DNA of 64,000 bases from Chitinophaga sp. Ak27 (GTDB taxonomy: Bacteria; Bacteroidota; Bacteroidia; Chitinophagales; Chitinophagaceae), in assembly GCF_012726295.1 (NCBI RefSeq), contig NZ_JABAOB010000002.1, positions 124,001 through 188,000 on the forward strand, written 5' to 3'. Position 1 is the stretch's first letter. Each line of letters begins with the position of its first letter. The notes under the pieces are model-generated. The model was not told the DNA's origin, searched no databases, and saw only the letters and a program-made list of their open reading frames with translations. This document shows positions 35,657 through 44,883 of this stretch, one piece after another. Both the position numbers and the translations under genes were made by a program.

Positions 35657-36583
35657 TTATATAACAGTAACTTTTGATAAATCAATCACGCGTAATCCTT
35701 TCAGCGCCGCATAGGTCAATTTATCCATCGAGGCGCCGTCAAAGCACATAGTTTTGATCGCGAGGTATGATTTGTTGGTGAGTGAAAAAGGCAGCGTAAA
35801 AGATACATTCCTGAGTGTGGCCCCTCTGAATGACACATCTTTCAAGGCAGACTTGTTAAAACGGACGCCGGTGAATGACTGCCCATCAAAGCATACGCCT
35901 TGTAAATCGCAGTGATTAAAGTCAACGTTATTAAAAACGCATTGCTCGAAGATCGTTGTTCTAAGGTCCGTTTTGGTGAGCTGAACGTCTGTGAGGGCAG
36001 CGCCTATGAATTGGGCGCCTTGTCCTGAGATATGCAGGGTAGTGCCTACCAGGACAGATGCACGGAAGCTGGCGCCTGTAAGATCAGTGGTGGAGAAACG
36101 GCAGTCTTTCAGGTGGGCGTCATCAAAATTGGCTTCGCGGGCATCCACTACGTCAAATGAAGTCCCGGTGAGGTCAGCGCCTGCAAAGTTGGCTCCGCGG
36201 AGGGAGCTCGCTTCGAATTTTCCTTTATGTAAAGTAACGCCGGCAAAATCGCCTTTTTGCAGGTCGATGGCGGTGAGGTCAATTTGTACCTGCCGCCCGG
36301 GCGAAGATGAGGGCGAAGGCTCGCTGGCCTCCACTACCGGTTGTTTCACCAGTGTTGATAGTTCATTATCCGTGGTGGACGTGCCTGCTGAAAAATGGTT
36401 TAGGTCTACGCCTAATATCTCCGTAAGACGGTTAAACGTAGTGATATCAGGCATGGATTCTCCACGTTCCCATTTTCCCACCGCCTGGGGACTAATAAAC
36501 AGTTGTTGGGCAAGCTTTGCCTGAGACATTCCCATTGCCTTTCGTGCTTTGGCGATTTTGCCGCCGATTACCTTAGTGTCCAT
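35657..36583 (-). CDS. XRE-type HTH protein fused to pentapeptide repeats
   Basis: 308 aa. Residues about 7-62 are a Cro/XRE helix-turn-helix (MSQAKLAQQLFISPQAVGKWERGESMPD region). A low-complexity linker (about 68-95) leads to pentapeptide repeats of the A(D/N)LxG type from about 100 to 290 (LRGANFAGADLTG, TDLTGASFRAS, SALKDVSFRGATL). Pentapeptide repeats fold into a right-handed helix that can mimic DNA in Qnr/MfpA proteins; whether this one does is unknown. Single gene, no operon. Confidence 0.88.
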   Translation of the reverse strand: MDTKVIGGKIAKARKAMGMSQAKLAQQLFISPQAVGKWERGESMPDITTFNRLTEILGVDLNHFSAGTSTTDNELSTLVKQPVVEASEPSPSSSPGRQVQIDLTAIDLQKGDFAGVTLHKGKFEASSLRGANFAGADLTGTSFDVVDAREANFDDAHLKDCRFSTTDLTGASFRASVLVGTTLHISGQGAQFIGAALTDVQLTKTDLRTTIFEQCVFNNVDFNHCDLQGVCFDGQSFTGVRFNKSALKDVSFRGATLRNVSFTLPFSLTNKSYLAIKTMCFDGASMDKLTYAALKGLRVIDLSKVTVI

Positions 36584-36693
36584 ACACGATATATTTATTT
36601 TTCGATAAAACGAAGATAGGCTGCATCCTTTCCAGAATCAACTAAAAATGAAAACTATTGGTGGTAACGGCACTACTTATAGTTGTTTACATA

Positions 36694-36720
36694 CAAAAAG
36701 CCCCGCTACAGCGGGGGCTT
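36694..36720 (-). terminator. Terminator of the minus-strand susCD operon
   Basis: GC-rich stem (36698-36706 with 36711-36720, one bulged G, TACA loop) with five U's on the minus strand, 125 bp after the SusD stop. The intervening bases show no gene. Confidence 0.7.
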
Positions 36721-36844
36721 CGTGGTAAATCCCTTGGCGTTGACAACAGGGAAGAAAAACGATTGGGGTGACCGGATGGAAGGCCAGCTGTTATTTTATC
36801 TGCCGTGTAAGGCCCTTTCGCCGGCGGTGATAGTTTTACGTGTT

Positions 36845-38446
36845 TTAATTCCAACCGTTTTTGATGTCCTTGGCAACATTTGGATTATAGTTTTTCTCAA
36901 CATCAGGTATAGGGAGCAACAGGTTTTTATCCTGGAAAGGTTGTGTTCCAGTGCCTGGTTCTATGGCCTTTTCTGCGTTGATAGTTTGTTTAAGGAGGCC
37001 CCATCTCAACAGGTCGAAATACCGGCATTGTTCTCCGCATAATTCCAGCTGGCGTTCCCGCATCAATATTTTCATCGCGTTGTTTTTGTCGCCCAGCGTG
37101 GTGTACAAAACGGCATGTGAGCGGGAACGTACGCTGTCGATCAGTGCCAGTGGTGCATCGCCGGTATTGCCTTGCTGGATATGTGCTTCGGCCAGCATCA
37201 GCATTACGTCGGCCAGGCGGATCACCTGCCCGTTAATCGGGCTTTTGGGATCACCATACTTTTCCACCAGGTTGTAATATTCATATTTTTTCCAGCGATA
37301 ATCACCCTGTGGATCGGTAGCATCAAATGGATACGGTTTAGCGCCTGTGGCGCATTGCTGGCAGTACGCGGTATCTCCGCCGGAAGCCGGAGTGCCATAG
37401 AACGTGGAATTAGCACGAGGGTCGATATAGGGTAGACCTGTTGTGGGATTGGGATAGGTAAATGCTTTTACGGCAGCATTGCTGATATACACGTTCTTCC
37501 AGTCGTTCCAGCCATATTCCATCGCGCGACCGGTATGTGTTTGTTTACCTACCTGCTCTGCGCCATTGCCAAACATGTAGTAAGGGGAGCCAATACCCCA
37601 GTCGGTCCACTGCTGGTCCATGATCTGGAAGATATTTTCCGGCGTGTTCTGGTTGGTAGTGCTGAAAACATTATCAAAGGAAGGGTCGAGTTTGTAGGCG
37701 TAAGGTGCTCCCATCAGCTTTTCAAAGGAAGCTTGTGCCTGCGGCCATTTTTTCTCGTATAAGTATACTTTGCCGAGCAGGGCTATCACAGCGCCTTTGG
37801 TAACGCGGCCCAATTCTGCGGAAGGATATACAGTAGGTAATTCTGCGGTGCTTTGAGCTTCTGTCAGGTCCTTTTCTATCTGTTTCCATACATCGGCGGC
37901 CGGGCTGCGGGATAAATAGTTGTTGTGAAGGGTGGTTTGATAGTCGGTATACAGTGGCACATCTCCCCATAACGTTACTAAATGGAGGTAAGCGTAGGCC
38001 CGGAGGAACTTTACTTCGGCCAGGTATTGATTCAGCTTTGCGCGATCCGTGGTGGCAGTGGGATTCCACGCGGCTGCCCGGTCTATCACCAGGTTGCATC
38101 TGAAAATCATCCGGTAAAGAGAACCCCATAAGTTGCCCAGGTCTGCATTGTTGGTACCGAAGGTATAGTCGCCCAACTCCTGTTCTGCTCCCAGCAAAAA
38201 GCTGGCGCGTTTGGCTTCATGGCCCATCAGGTCAAAAATGAAATAGTATTCCCTGGCCCATAACCCTGGGTGCAGCAGGGTGGCATAACTGGCGATGGTA
38301 GCCTGGTTCAGGGCAGATATGTTGGTGAAATAGGTATCGTATGCGTAGGCGCTCTGATCTACCAGGTCGAGGCGCGATTTTTTACATCCCGTGGAAATGG
38401 CCATCAGACCTGTTATCAGCAGCAGTTGACGTATGTACTTCTTCAT
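36845..38446 (-). CDS. SusD/RagB surface lipoprotein (B)
   Basis: 533 aa with a lipoprotein signal (MAISTGCKKS, Cys about residue 21). It carries SusD TPR-like helices (FLRAYAYLHLVTLWGDVPLYT about 150) and the C-terminal motif ELCGEQCRYFDLLRWG. It is 17 bp after its SusC partner and would bind the same ligand at the cell surface. Confidence 0.93.
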   Translation of the reverse strand: MKKYIRQLLLITGLMAISTGCKKSRLDLVDQSAYAYDTYFTNISALNQATIASYATLLHPGLWAREYYFIFDLMGHEAKRASFLLGAEQELGDYTFGTNNADLGNLWGSLYRMIFRCNLVIDRAAAWNPTATTDRAKLNQYLAEVKFLRAYAYLHLVTLWGDVPLYTDYQTTLHNNYLSRSPAADVWKQIEKDLTEAQSTAELPTVYPSAELGRVTKGAVIALLGKVYLYEKKWPQAQASFEKLMGAPYAYKLDPSFDNVFSTTNQNTPENIFQIMDQQWTDWGIGSPYYMFGNGAEQVGKQTHTGRAMEYGWNDWKNVYISNAAVKAFTYPNPTTGLPYIDPRANSTFYGTPASGGDTAYCQQCATGAKPYPFDATDPQGDYRWKKYEYYNLVEKYGDPKSPINGQVIRLADVMLMLAEAHIQQGNTGDAPLALIDSVRSRSHAVLYTTLGDKNNAMKILMRERQLELCGEQCRYFDLLRWGLLKQTINAEKAIEPGTGTQPFQDKNLLLPIPDVEKNYNPNVAKDIKNGWN

Positions 38447-38463
38447 AAAATCACTTTTAAAAA

Positions 38464-41400
38464 TTAAAGCCCTAATTGAATACCTGCCAGGAAGGTTCTT
38501 GGCTGTGGCACCTGTCCCTGATCAATGCCGCGTGCAAAAATATAGTCGCCCGCTACCTCCGGATCATAGCCGGTATAGCGGGTGAACGTCAGTAAGTTTT
38601 GCGCGGCAATGTAAATGCGCAGGGATTTCAGGGTGCCTTTGGTGACATTGCTTAACATAGCAGCAGGCGCGTTGTATCCGATGGTAATATTGCGCAAACG
38701 CAGGTAGCTGCCATCTTCCAGCCACCAGTCAGATGGACGGAGGTTACCGTTGCCAGTTACATTCTGGCCTATCCGGGGCAGCGCAGCTACGTCGCCGGGT
38801 TTACGCCACCTGTCGAGGATGTCGGTGGTAGCGTTATGGCCGGTAGACATGAAGCTGGTATTTAATTTCAATCCATTAAAGAGTTTGGAGCCGCTAACAC
38901 CGGACAATACGAGGTTCAGGTCAAAGTTTTTATACGTGATACCAGCGTTGATACCGTATACATATTTAGGAATGGCATTGCCTAATATTTCCTGGTCTTT
39001 TGCAGTTACTACGCCGTCGCCGTCGATATCTTTATAAATAAAGTCTCCCGGTAACAAACCATCCTGGTACCTGGCATTGGGGTTGCCTGTTTTTTTAGCT
39101 GCTTCCTGGTTGAGGGCAGTTATTTCGTCAGCATCCCTGGCCACATGGTCCATACGGTAGCCGTAGAAAGAACCGATGGCATAGCCGGCTGCAGTATAGG
39201 TAGTAGTAGGTACGGGGGTAAAGGCACCGGCCTGTATAGGGGCGGAGAACTGGTCACCTAGTGATAATACTTCGTTGTGGTTAACAGATCCGTTTACGCT
39301 TACATTGAAGCTGAGGTTGTTGTTGATTTTATCGCGGTATCCGATCGTCAGCTCAAAGCCTTTGTTACGGGCGTTGGCAGCGTTAACTGTTTTCTTTGGC
39401 TGGGCGCCGGTAGGGCTTACACCAATACTGGCGGGCAGCAGTGTGGTTACCAGCAGGCCGGTGCTTTTACGATTGTACCAATCGGCTTCCAGGGTGAGAC
39501 GGTTATTTAAGAAGGCGAGGTCGAGACCGATATCAGCCTGGTTGGTTTGTTCCCATTTTAAATCGGGATTGCTCAGGGTGGTCAGCGTAGTGCCGGATAT
39601 AAATGTTTCCGTACTGCCTAAAGAATACACCAGGGCTCCTCCGGGAGTACCCTGGTAGGTTTTGGATGTGTTGAGGAAGTTAGGAATATTATTGTTACCG
39701 GTTTGTCCCCAGCTAAAGCTCAGCTTTCCATCTGATAAAATGGGAAAGTTATTTTTCAGGAAGTTTTCTTCTGAGAAGCGCCATGATAAACCGCCGGCGG
39801 TGAAATTACCATAGCGGTTATTAGGGCCGAAGTTGGAGGCGCCGTCTCTTCGGTAGCTGGCCGTCAGGATATATTTATCATCATAAGTATAGTTGGCCCG
39901 CGCATAATAAGAGATCACGGAAGGGCGTGAATAGTTTGAATAGGTATTGGTAACGGATTGGGAAGAGGCCACTACCACATCTGTGAGATTATCATTGGGT
40001 TGACCGGTACCCCTGATAGACGAGCCGTTGGTACGTCCCGGGTCAATGTAGCTTTGTCCTGCGATTAAAGCCAGCTGGTGTTTGCCGAATAATTTATCGT
40101 ACGACAGGTAGTTCTCCAGCATGTAGTAGGAGTTTTCTGAAAAGACAAGCATCGACTGGCGTGCCTGGTTCAGGAAGTTAGAGGACTGGTACTGTTTCTG
40201 GTAGCTGCTGGTGCGGCTGGAATTCACTTCTGCTGCAAATTGTGAGCGGAATTTTAATCCATCGATGATGCGTACTTCACCGGATAGTTGCGGGAAAAAA
40301 GCCAGTGATTTGGCGGTCTGACTTTTCATCGCAATTTCCTGCAGTGGGTTCACCGCATTGCTGTAGTCATCGATATTGGAAACGATAGAGTATCCGCCCT
40401 GGATAGATGGATCGAGCACCGGTTTATAGGGCGCATACTGTATGGCGTTGATGATATTGGCGTAGTTGCCTTTACCTACGTATTGGCGTACAATCACGTT
40501 TTGTGTAAACCGGAACCGGCCCATTGTTTCCTCCAGGCCTACGCGTGCCTGGAATCTTTTGTTGGTGGCATCGGTTAAGATAGACTGCTGATCGATGTAG
40601 GTGGCAGATACGCTATAGTTTACTTTTTCGCCGCCGCCGCTGATGTTCAGGTCATTTTCAGACACCATGGCGTTATGGAAAATGGCGTCCTGCCAGTTGG
40701 TGCTATCCTGTAAGCCTCCTGGTGTGTTGAACTTGGCAGGTAGCACAGTGTTCTTGGTAGCGGCAAGATCTTTCAGCGCTTCCACATATTGTGCAGTATT
40801 GAGCAGGTGCAGTTGTTTCCAGGCTTTAGCCATACCCCATTGAGAGGTAAAGCTAACGCGGGGAGGACCTGTTTTTCCTTTTTTGGTAGTGATGATGACC
40901 ACGCCGTTGGCTGCTGCAGAACCATAAATGGCGGTAGAAGAGGCATCTTTCAGGACAGTGATATTTTCGATGTCCTGTGGATTGAGTGTGTTAAAAAGGT
41001 TTTTGGTACCCTGGATACCGTCTATCACATACAAGGGATTGACGTCGGTAAAGCTACCAGTACCCCTGATGATTATCTGGGCATCTGCGCCTAATATGCC
41101 ACTGCTTTGCAGTACCTGTACGCCGGCGGCTTTACCGATGAGTAACTGGGAAGGGTTGGTGGCGTTTACAGCACCGGCTTCTTTCACCGTTACTACGTTA
41201 AAGGCGCCTACCACATCTTTCTTCCGGGCAGTGCCGTAACCGATAACGACGATGTCGTTGAGGGCTGCCACTGTTTTGACGAGGCGTATGGAAAACGTGA
41301 GTGTGGCGCCTGATTTCAGGGATACGTTGTTCAGTCGCTGGGTTTCGAAGCCCATGTAAGAAACGCTGAAAGCGTATTTTCCTTCAGGGGGTAATCCGGA

Positions 41401-41622
41401 GAAGCGGAATACGCCATTGCTGTCAGTTACCACGCCGGCGGTGTACTTTGTTTTTTCATTAAGCGCTACTACGGAGGCATTGGGGAGAAGGTCGCCCTGA
41501 TCTGTGCGCACGGTGCCGGTCACCTGCATGCGGCCTTGCGCGGGGGCGATCATTGAAAATCCTGATATCAACATGACAAGTAGCAGGAACAGGCGCCATT
41601 TTGGTCGATAGAACATCTTCAT
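38464..41622 (-). CDS. SusC/RagA TonB-dependent transporter without STN domain (B)
   Basis: 1052 aa from ATG 41622, which precedes the signal peptide (RLFLLLVMLISGFSMIAPAQG). A CarboxypepD_reg-like domain (about 32-110) is followed directly by VVIGYGTARKKDVVGAF, the plug (VIDGIQG near 205) and the barrel. No STN domain is present, although the gene is preceded by a sigma/FecR pair; signal relay from this transporter to FecR is therefore not explained by the usual route. Confidence 0.92.
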   Translation of the reverse strand: MKMFYRPKWRLFLLLVMLISGFSMIAPAQGRMQVTGTVRTDQGDLLPNASVVALNEKTKYTAGVVTDSNGVFRFSGLPPEGKYAFSVSYMGFETQRLNNVSLKSGATLTFSIRLVKTVAALNDIVVIGYGTARKKDVVGAFNVVTVKEAGAVNATNPSQLLIGKAAGVQVLQSSGILGADAQIIIRGTGSFTDVNPLYVIDGIQGTKNLFNTLNPQDIENITVLKDASSTAIYGSAAANGVVIITTKKGKTGPPRVSFTSQWGMAKAWKQLHLLNTAQYVEALKDLAATKNTVLPAKFNTPGGLQDSTNWQDAIFHNAMVSENDLNISGGGEKVNYSVSATYIDQQSILTDATNKRFQARVGLEETMGRFRFTQNVIVRQYVGKGNYANIINAIQYAPYKPVLDPSIQGGYSIVSNIDDYSNAVNPLQEIAMKSQTAKSLAFFPQLSGEVRIIDGLKFRSQFAAEVNSSRTSSYQKQYQSSNFLNQARQSMLVFSENSYYMLENYLSYDKLFGKHQLALIAGQSYIDPGRTNGSSIRGTGQPNDNLTDVVVASSQSVTNTYSNYSRPSVISYYARANYTYDDKYILTASYRRDGASNFGPNNRYGNFTAGGLSWRFSEENFLKNNFPILSDGKLSFSWGQTGNNNIPNFLNTSKTYQGTPGGALVYSLGSTETFISGTTLTTLSNPDLKWEQTNQADIGLDLAFLNNRLTLEADWYNRKSTGLLVTTLLPASIGVSPTGAQPKKTVNAANARNKGFELTIGYRDKINNNLSFNVSVNGSVNHNEVLSLGDQFSAPIQAGAFTPVPTTTYTAAGYAIGSFYGYRMDHVARDADEITALNQEAAKKTGNPNARYQDGLLPGDFIYKDIDGDGVVTAKDQEILGNAIPKYVYGINAGITYKNFDLNLVLSGVSGSKLFNGLKLNTSFMSTGHNATTDILDRWRKPGDVAALPRIGQNVTGNGNLRPSDWWLEDGSYLRLRNITIGYNAPAAMLSNVTKGTLKSLRIYIAAQNLLTFTRYTGYDPEVAGDYIFARGIDQGQVPQPRTFLAGIQLGL

Positions 41623-41715
41623 AACTGGAACGTGTTTTAAATGTATAGGGCAAAGCAAGCCCTCAACGCTTAAGGCGTCGCAAATGGAATAGAACTATAT
41701 TGGTGAATTATTTCT

Positions 41716-42765
41716 TTATTTCCTCTTAATTATAAATCCGCTATCATTCCGGATCAGCCTCAGGTTATTGGGAAGCGTCAAATCGGTCAGGATCTTTTCC
41801 AGTGAGTCTGTTTTTTCAAATTTACCATCAAAATAAATCTCCATCACGTCTGAAGGATAATAATAGATGGCTATTCCATAGTAATTACTCAGCTGATCCA
41901 ATACTTGCGACATTGGTTGATTGTTAAATTTATACCAGTCCGGTTTCGTATAACCGGGGCCGTTGTTACCGGCTTTTACCAATACGTCTGTACCCCTGGT
42001 ATTGAAGTCGGATACAAAAGCTTTTCCTGTTTTGCGGTAGTACTTAAGTTCTTTCCCGGGCGTAAGTACCACATCGTTGATAATTTTCTTTTTATTGATG
42101 GAGCCTTGTACCATTACTTTCCCGTTATTTAGTCTTATGCTGATCATATCTTCCCCGGGGATGGCTTTCACATGAAAAAAGGTGCCCAGGGCGGTGGTAT
42201 ATAACTCTCCGCTATATACTACGAAGGGATGTAATTTGTCGGCGGCTACTGTAAAGTCGGCTTCTCCGGTCAGGTAAATGTTCCTGTTTTCCCGGAATTG
42301 TTTATTATATACCATGGAGGCTGCCGGCAGCAGCTGTACTACCGAACCATCTGGCAATACGATGGCCATGGCTTTACCACTGGTGTTGGTGGTCAGCTGC
42401 TGTTGGTCGGAAGGGATGGTGATAGTCATTCCCGGGTCGACAGCGGCACTTTTTTGCTGGTCGCGGTGGAACAATAACATAGTACCGCCTACCAGCGCGC
42501 CGGCGGTAACGGCGGCAATGGCCAGTCGTTTGGCCCACTTCTTCCGGTTATTACCCAAAACCGTTTGTTGATGAATATTTTTCAGCCACTGTTGGGAAAC
42601 GGTTTCCGGGAAATGACCATCTTCCTGTGATTGCAGGAATTCGGCTTCCGGCAGGTATTGCTCGAGCATATCAGGGTGTTCCAGCAGGTAATTGGCTACC
42701 ATGCGGGCTTCTTCCGTTGAACACTGATTGCTGAAGAACCGTTTCAGTAATTCATCATTGATCAT
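41716..42765 (-). CDS. FecR-family anti-sigma factor (DUF4974 tail)
   Basis: 349 aa: cytoplasmic part (about 1-80, DELLKRFFSNQCSTEEARMV), membrane helix about 85-102, FecR domain (about 125-225, ALGTFFHVKA) and a C-terminal DUF4974 domain (about 270-345, MSQVLDQLSNYYGI). It lies 70 bp after its sigma gene and 93 bp before susC. Confidence 0.92.
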   Translation of the reverse strand: MINDELLKRFFSNQCSTEEARMVANYLLEHPDMLEQYLPEAEFLQSQEDGHFPETVSQQWLKNIHQQTVLGNNRKKWAKRLAIAAVTAGALVGGTMLLFHRDQQKSAAVDPGMTITIPSDQQQLTTNTSGKAMAIVLPDGSVVQLLPAASMVYNKQFRENRNIYLTGEADFTVAADKLHPFVVYSGELYTTALGTFFHVKAIPGEDMISIRLNNGKVMVQGSINKKKIINDVVLTPGKELKYYRKTGKAFVSDFNTRGTDVLVKAGNNGPGYTKPDWYKFNNQPMSQVLDQLSNYYGIAIYYYPSDVMEIYFDGKFEKTDSLEKILTDLTLPNNLRLIRNDSGFIIKRK

Positions 42766-42835
42766 ATTAAATAGGCTGATAGATAAGTAATACGTTTGTA
42801 AAGACCGAACTACGTAGTCTGATTCAAAAAAAAAA

Positions 42836-43390
42836 TTAAAACCGGCTGAGCCAGGCCAGGAGGGAGATCAGGAGCCCGAGATAATATTTTATCTGCTTGA
42901 TGGCCTGGAAAATATGTGTTTCCACCGTTCTGGACGACAAGGAAAGTTCGTGTGCGATCTGCTGGTAGCTCATCCCTTTAAAACGACTCATTTCGAACAC
43001 CTTACGACGCATCGGCGGCATTTCTTTCAGGGCATTGGCCAACTTCATCTGTAATTCCTTCTCTGCCAGCTTCTCCCAGAGATCATCTACCGGCAGGGTA
43101 TATTTATCTATTACATGGATCACCTTTTCCTTGTAAACAGTTTCCTTGCGGAGAAAGTCGATCAGGGTGGTACGTGCAATGCGGAATAGCTGTAACTGTA
43201 TATTGAGGTCATCAGTGAGATTTTCCCGGTAGTTCCAGCATTTGATGAAAGTGAGCTGCGTCACCTCCTCTGCAATGAAGGATGACTTGGTTTTTTGAAG
43301 AATAAAATAATAGACCCTTTTGTGCCAGGCGTAATAGACTTCGTTAAATACCAAAAGGTTACCTTGTTTCAAAGCAGCAATCGTATTCAA
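42836..43390 (-). CDS. ECF RNA polymerase sigma factor
   Basis: 184 aa, Bacteroidota ECF type with region 2 (AEEVTQLTFIKCWNYREN) and region 4 (MSYQQIAHELSLSSRTVETHIFQAIKQ). The start appears to be a TTG at 43390: no in-frame ATG or GTG gives a complete N-terminus. A hydrophobic C-terminal tail (YYLGLLISLLAWLSRF) is common in this subgroup. It is divergent from the FecR gene at 43535 with a shared 144-bp promoter region, so it might drive both arms. Confidence 0.9.
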   Translation of the reverse strand: MNTIAALKQGNLLVFNEVYYAWHKRVYYFILQKTKSSFIAEEVTQLTFIKCWNYRENLTDDLNIQLQLFRIARTTLIDFLRKETVYKEKVIHVIDKYTLPVDDLWEKLAEKELQMKLANALKEMPPMRRKVFEMSRFKGMSYQQIAHELSLSSRTVETHIFQAIKQIKYYLGLLISLLAWLSRF

Positions 43391-43534
43391 AACGTGGAGG
43401 TTTACTACAGCAATTTAAATAAATAAATGGGGAAATTCCTAGAAATGCAATCGATACGAGATGGCTTAGAAAAAATCTCACTTTTTTTTTATCCGGCATA
43501 GGTATCTCATCTCCTTCAGTATACTTCTATTATC

Positions 43535-44710
43535 ATGGACTTACCAATTCACATCATAGAGAAGTATTTGCGTGGAGAAGCCAACGAAGAAGAAACCCGG
43601 CTGGTAAACGACTGGTTCTATTCATCCGATGCCGGCGCCGAACCTGCCAATGAAGCGGTGGCAGCATTGAGAGAGGAGATAGGCAAAAAAATACAGCGTC
43701 GCTTGAACCAAAGTATTGATCTGACGATCAGGCGGCAACAGGAGCGGCGCACCCGGGTGTTGCAATTCGCTGCGGCGGCCGCTATGCTGTTGGGCATTGG
43801 ATTGTATTTCCTGGTGCAGCGAAACCGGCAAACACCATTGATCGCTAAAGTGGCAGAAAAGAGAACTGCAACAGGCAACAGTAAAGCAACGCTTATCCTG
43901 GCCAACGGCAAAGCTATTGCGCTGGACAGTACGGCTGACGGGCCTATTGACAGCAAGAATGGCATGCAGATCATTAAACCTGAAGATGGAAAGGTGGCCT
44001 ATGTGCCTACCCAGCAGGTTTCATCATCACCCACGGTGGTGTATAATACTATTATCACCCCCAAAAGCGGACAATACAGTATTACCTTGTCTGATGGAAC
44101 AAAGGTGTGGCTCAACGCCGCCTCGTCGCTACGGTACCCGGTGCCATTCAGTGGCAGCTTGCGGGAAGTGGAATTGTCTGGCGAAGGTTATTTTGAAGTC
44201 GCCACGGCGATGTCAGCACAAGGCAATAATATTCCATTTATTGTATCCGTCCGTAATGCAGGTTTGCCCAACGACATGAAGGTAAAGGTGCTGGGTACCA
44301 AGTTTAACGTGATGGCCTATAGCGATGAGGGAGCCATAGAAACCTCGTTAGTGGAAGGAAAGGTGGAAACGGCCTACTCCGGTAACAATGCCTTGCTATC
44401 GCCGGGTTTACAATCTTCGCTGGAGAAAACAACTTTAGGATTTAAAGTTTCCAGGGCCGACCTGCAACGGGCGCTCGCCTGGAAGAATGGAGAGTTCCGG
44501 TTTAGCAGGATGGATATTAAAGGTATCATGCGGCAAGTTACACGCTGGTATGATGTATCGGTAGAATACCAGGGGAATGTGGATCATATTTATCTCTCGG
44601 GTGTTTTTTCCAGGCAAAACGATATCCGGCAAATGCTCGACATCCTGGAAGCCACCGGTACAGTGCATTTTCAACTAGCAGGCAATAAAATTACTGTATC
44701 AACCAAATAA
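43535..44710 (+). CDS. FecR-family anti-sigma factor
   Basis: 391 aa: N-terminal part (about 1-75), membrane helix about 76-92 (VLQFAAAAAMLLGIGLYFLV), FecR domain (about 175-295, VLGTKFNVMAYSDE) and a DUF4974-like tail. It is the same long subtype as the protein at 5413 and likewise precedes an STN-type SusC. It has no sigma gene upstream on its strand; the candidates are the divergent one at 42836 and the convergent one at 50305. Confidence 0.92.
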   Translation: MDLPIHIIEKYLRGEANEEETRLVNDWFYSSDAGAEPANEAVAALREEIGKKIQRRLNQSIDLTIRRQQERRTRVLQFAAAAAMLLGIGLYFLVQRNRQTPLIAKVAEKRTATGNSKATLILANGKAIALDSTADGPIDSKNGMQIIKPEDGKVAYVPTQQVSSSPTVVYNTIITPKSGQYSITLSDGTKVWLNAASSLRYPVPFSGSLREVELSGEGYFEVATAMSAQGNNIPFIVSVRNAGLPNDMKVKVLGTKFNVMAYSDEGAIETSLVEGKVETAYSGNNALLSPGLQSSLEKTTLGFKVSRADLQRALAWKNGEFRFSRMDIKGIMRQVTRWYDVSVEYQGNVDHIYLSGVFSRQNDIRQMLDILEATGTVHFQLAGNKITVSTK

Positions 44711-44771
44711 GCATATTCCCAAAATCGCTGACAATGAATAGTACTTAAAATTCCACGAACACGCAGGTCCT

Positions 44772-44808
44772 AAAAAATAAATCCGGAAGTGCGGACACAC
44801 TTCCGGAT
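44772..44808 (-). terminator. Minus-strand hairpin with U-rich tail between FecR and SusC
   Basis: Perfect 11-bp stem with 6-nt loop. The A-rich side is on the plus-strand 5' flank, so it is an intrinsic terminator only for minus-strand transcription. The plus-strand 3' flank (GGATACATTTGGG) has no T-run. Confidence 0.75.
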
Positions 44809-44872
44809 GGATACATTTGGGCCTAAACCGTCTGTAAGAAAATCGCTTTACAACCAATTTATCACCCAAACA
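44772..44872 (-). ncRNA. Candidate cis-antisense sRNA over the susC leader (C)
   Basis: Predicted. On the minus strand TATCTTTA (plus 44883-44876), one base off the TAnnTTTG -7 consensus, lies over the susC start region. About 100 nt downstream an 11-bp perfect hairpin (44781-44791 with 44798-44808, 6-nt loop) is followed on the minus strand by a U-rich run (complement of 44772-44780). Position, order and the first 25 nt of the RNA match the candidate at 6635-6717. No clear -33 element is visible. Confidence 0.45.
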
Positions 44873-44883
44873 TTCTAAAGATA

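Noticed and set aside
41640..41716. Possible third antisense RNA in the FecR-SusC gap of the STN-less locus
   Set aside because: Only weak short inverted repeats and no hairpin followed by a U-tract on the antisense strand; no block matching the other two leaders.
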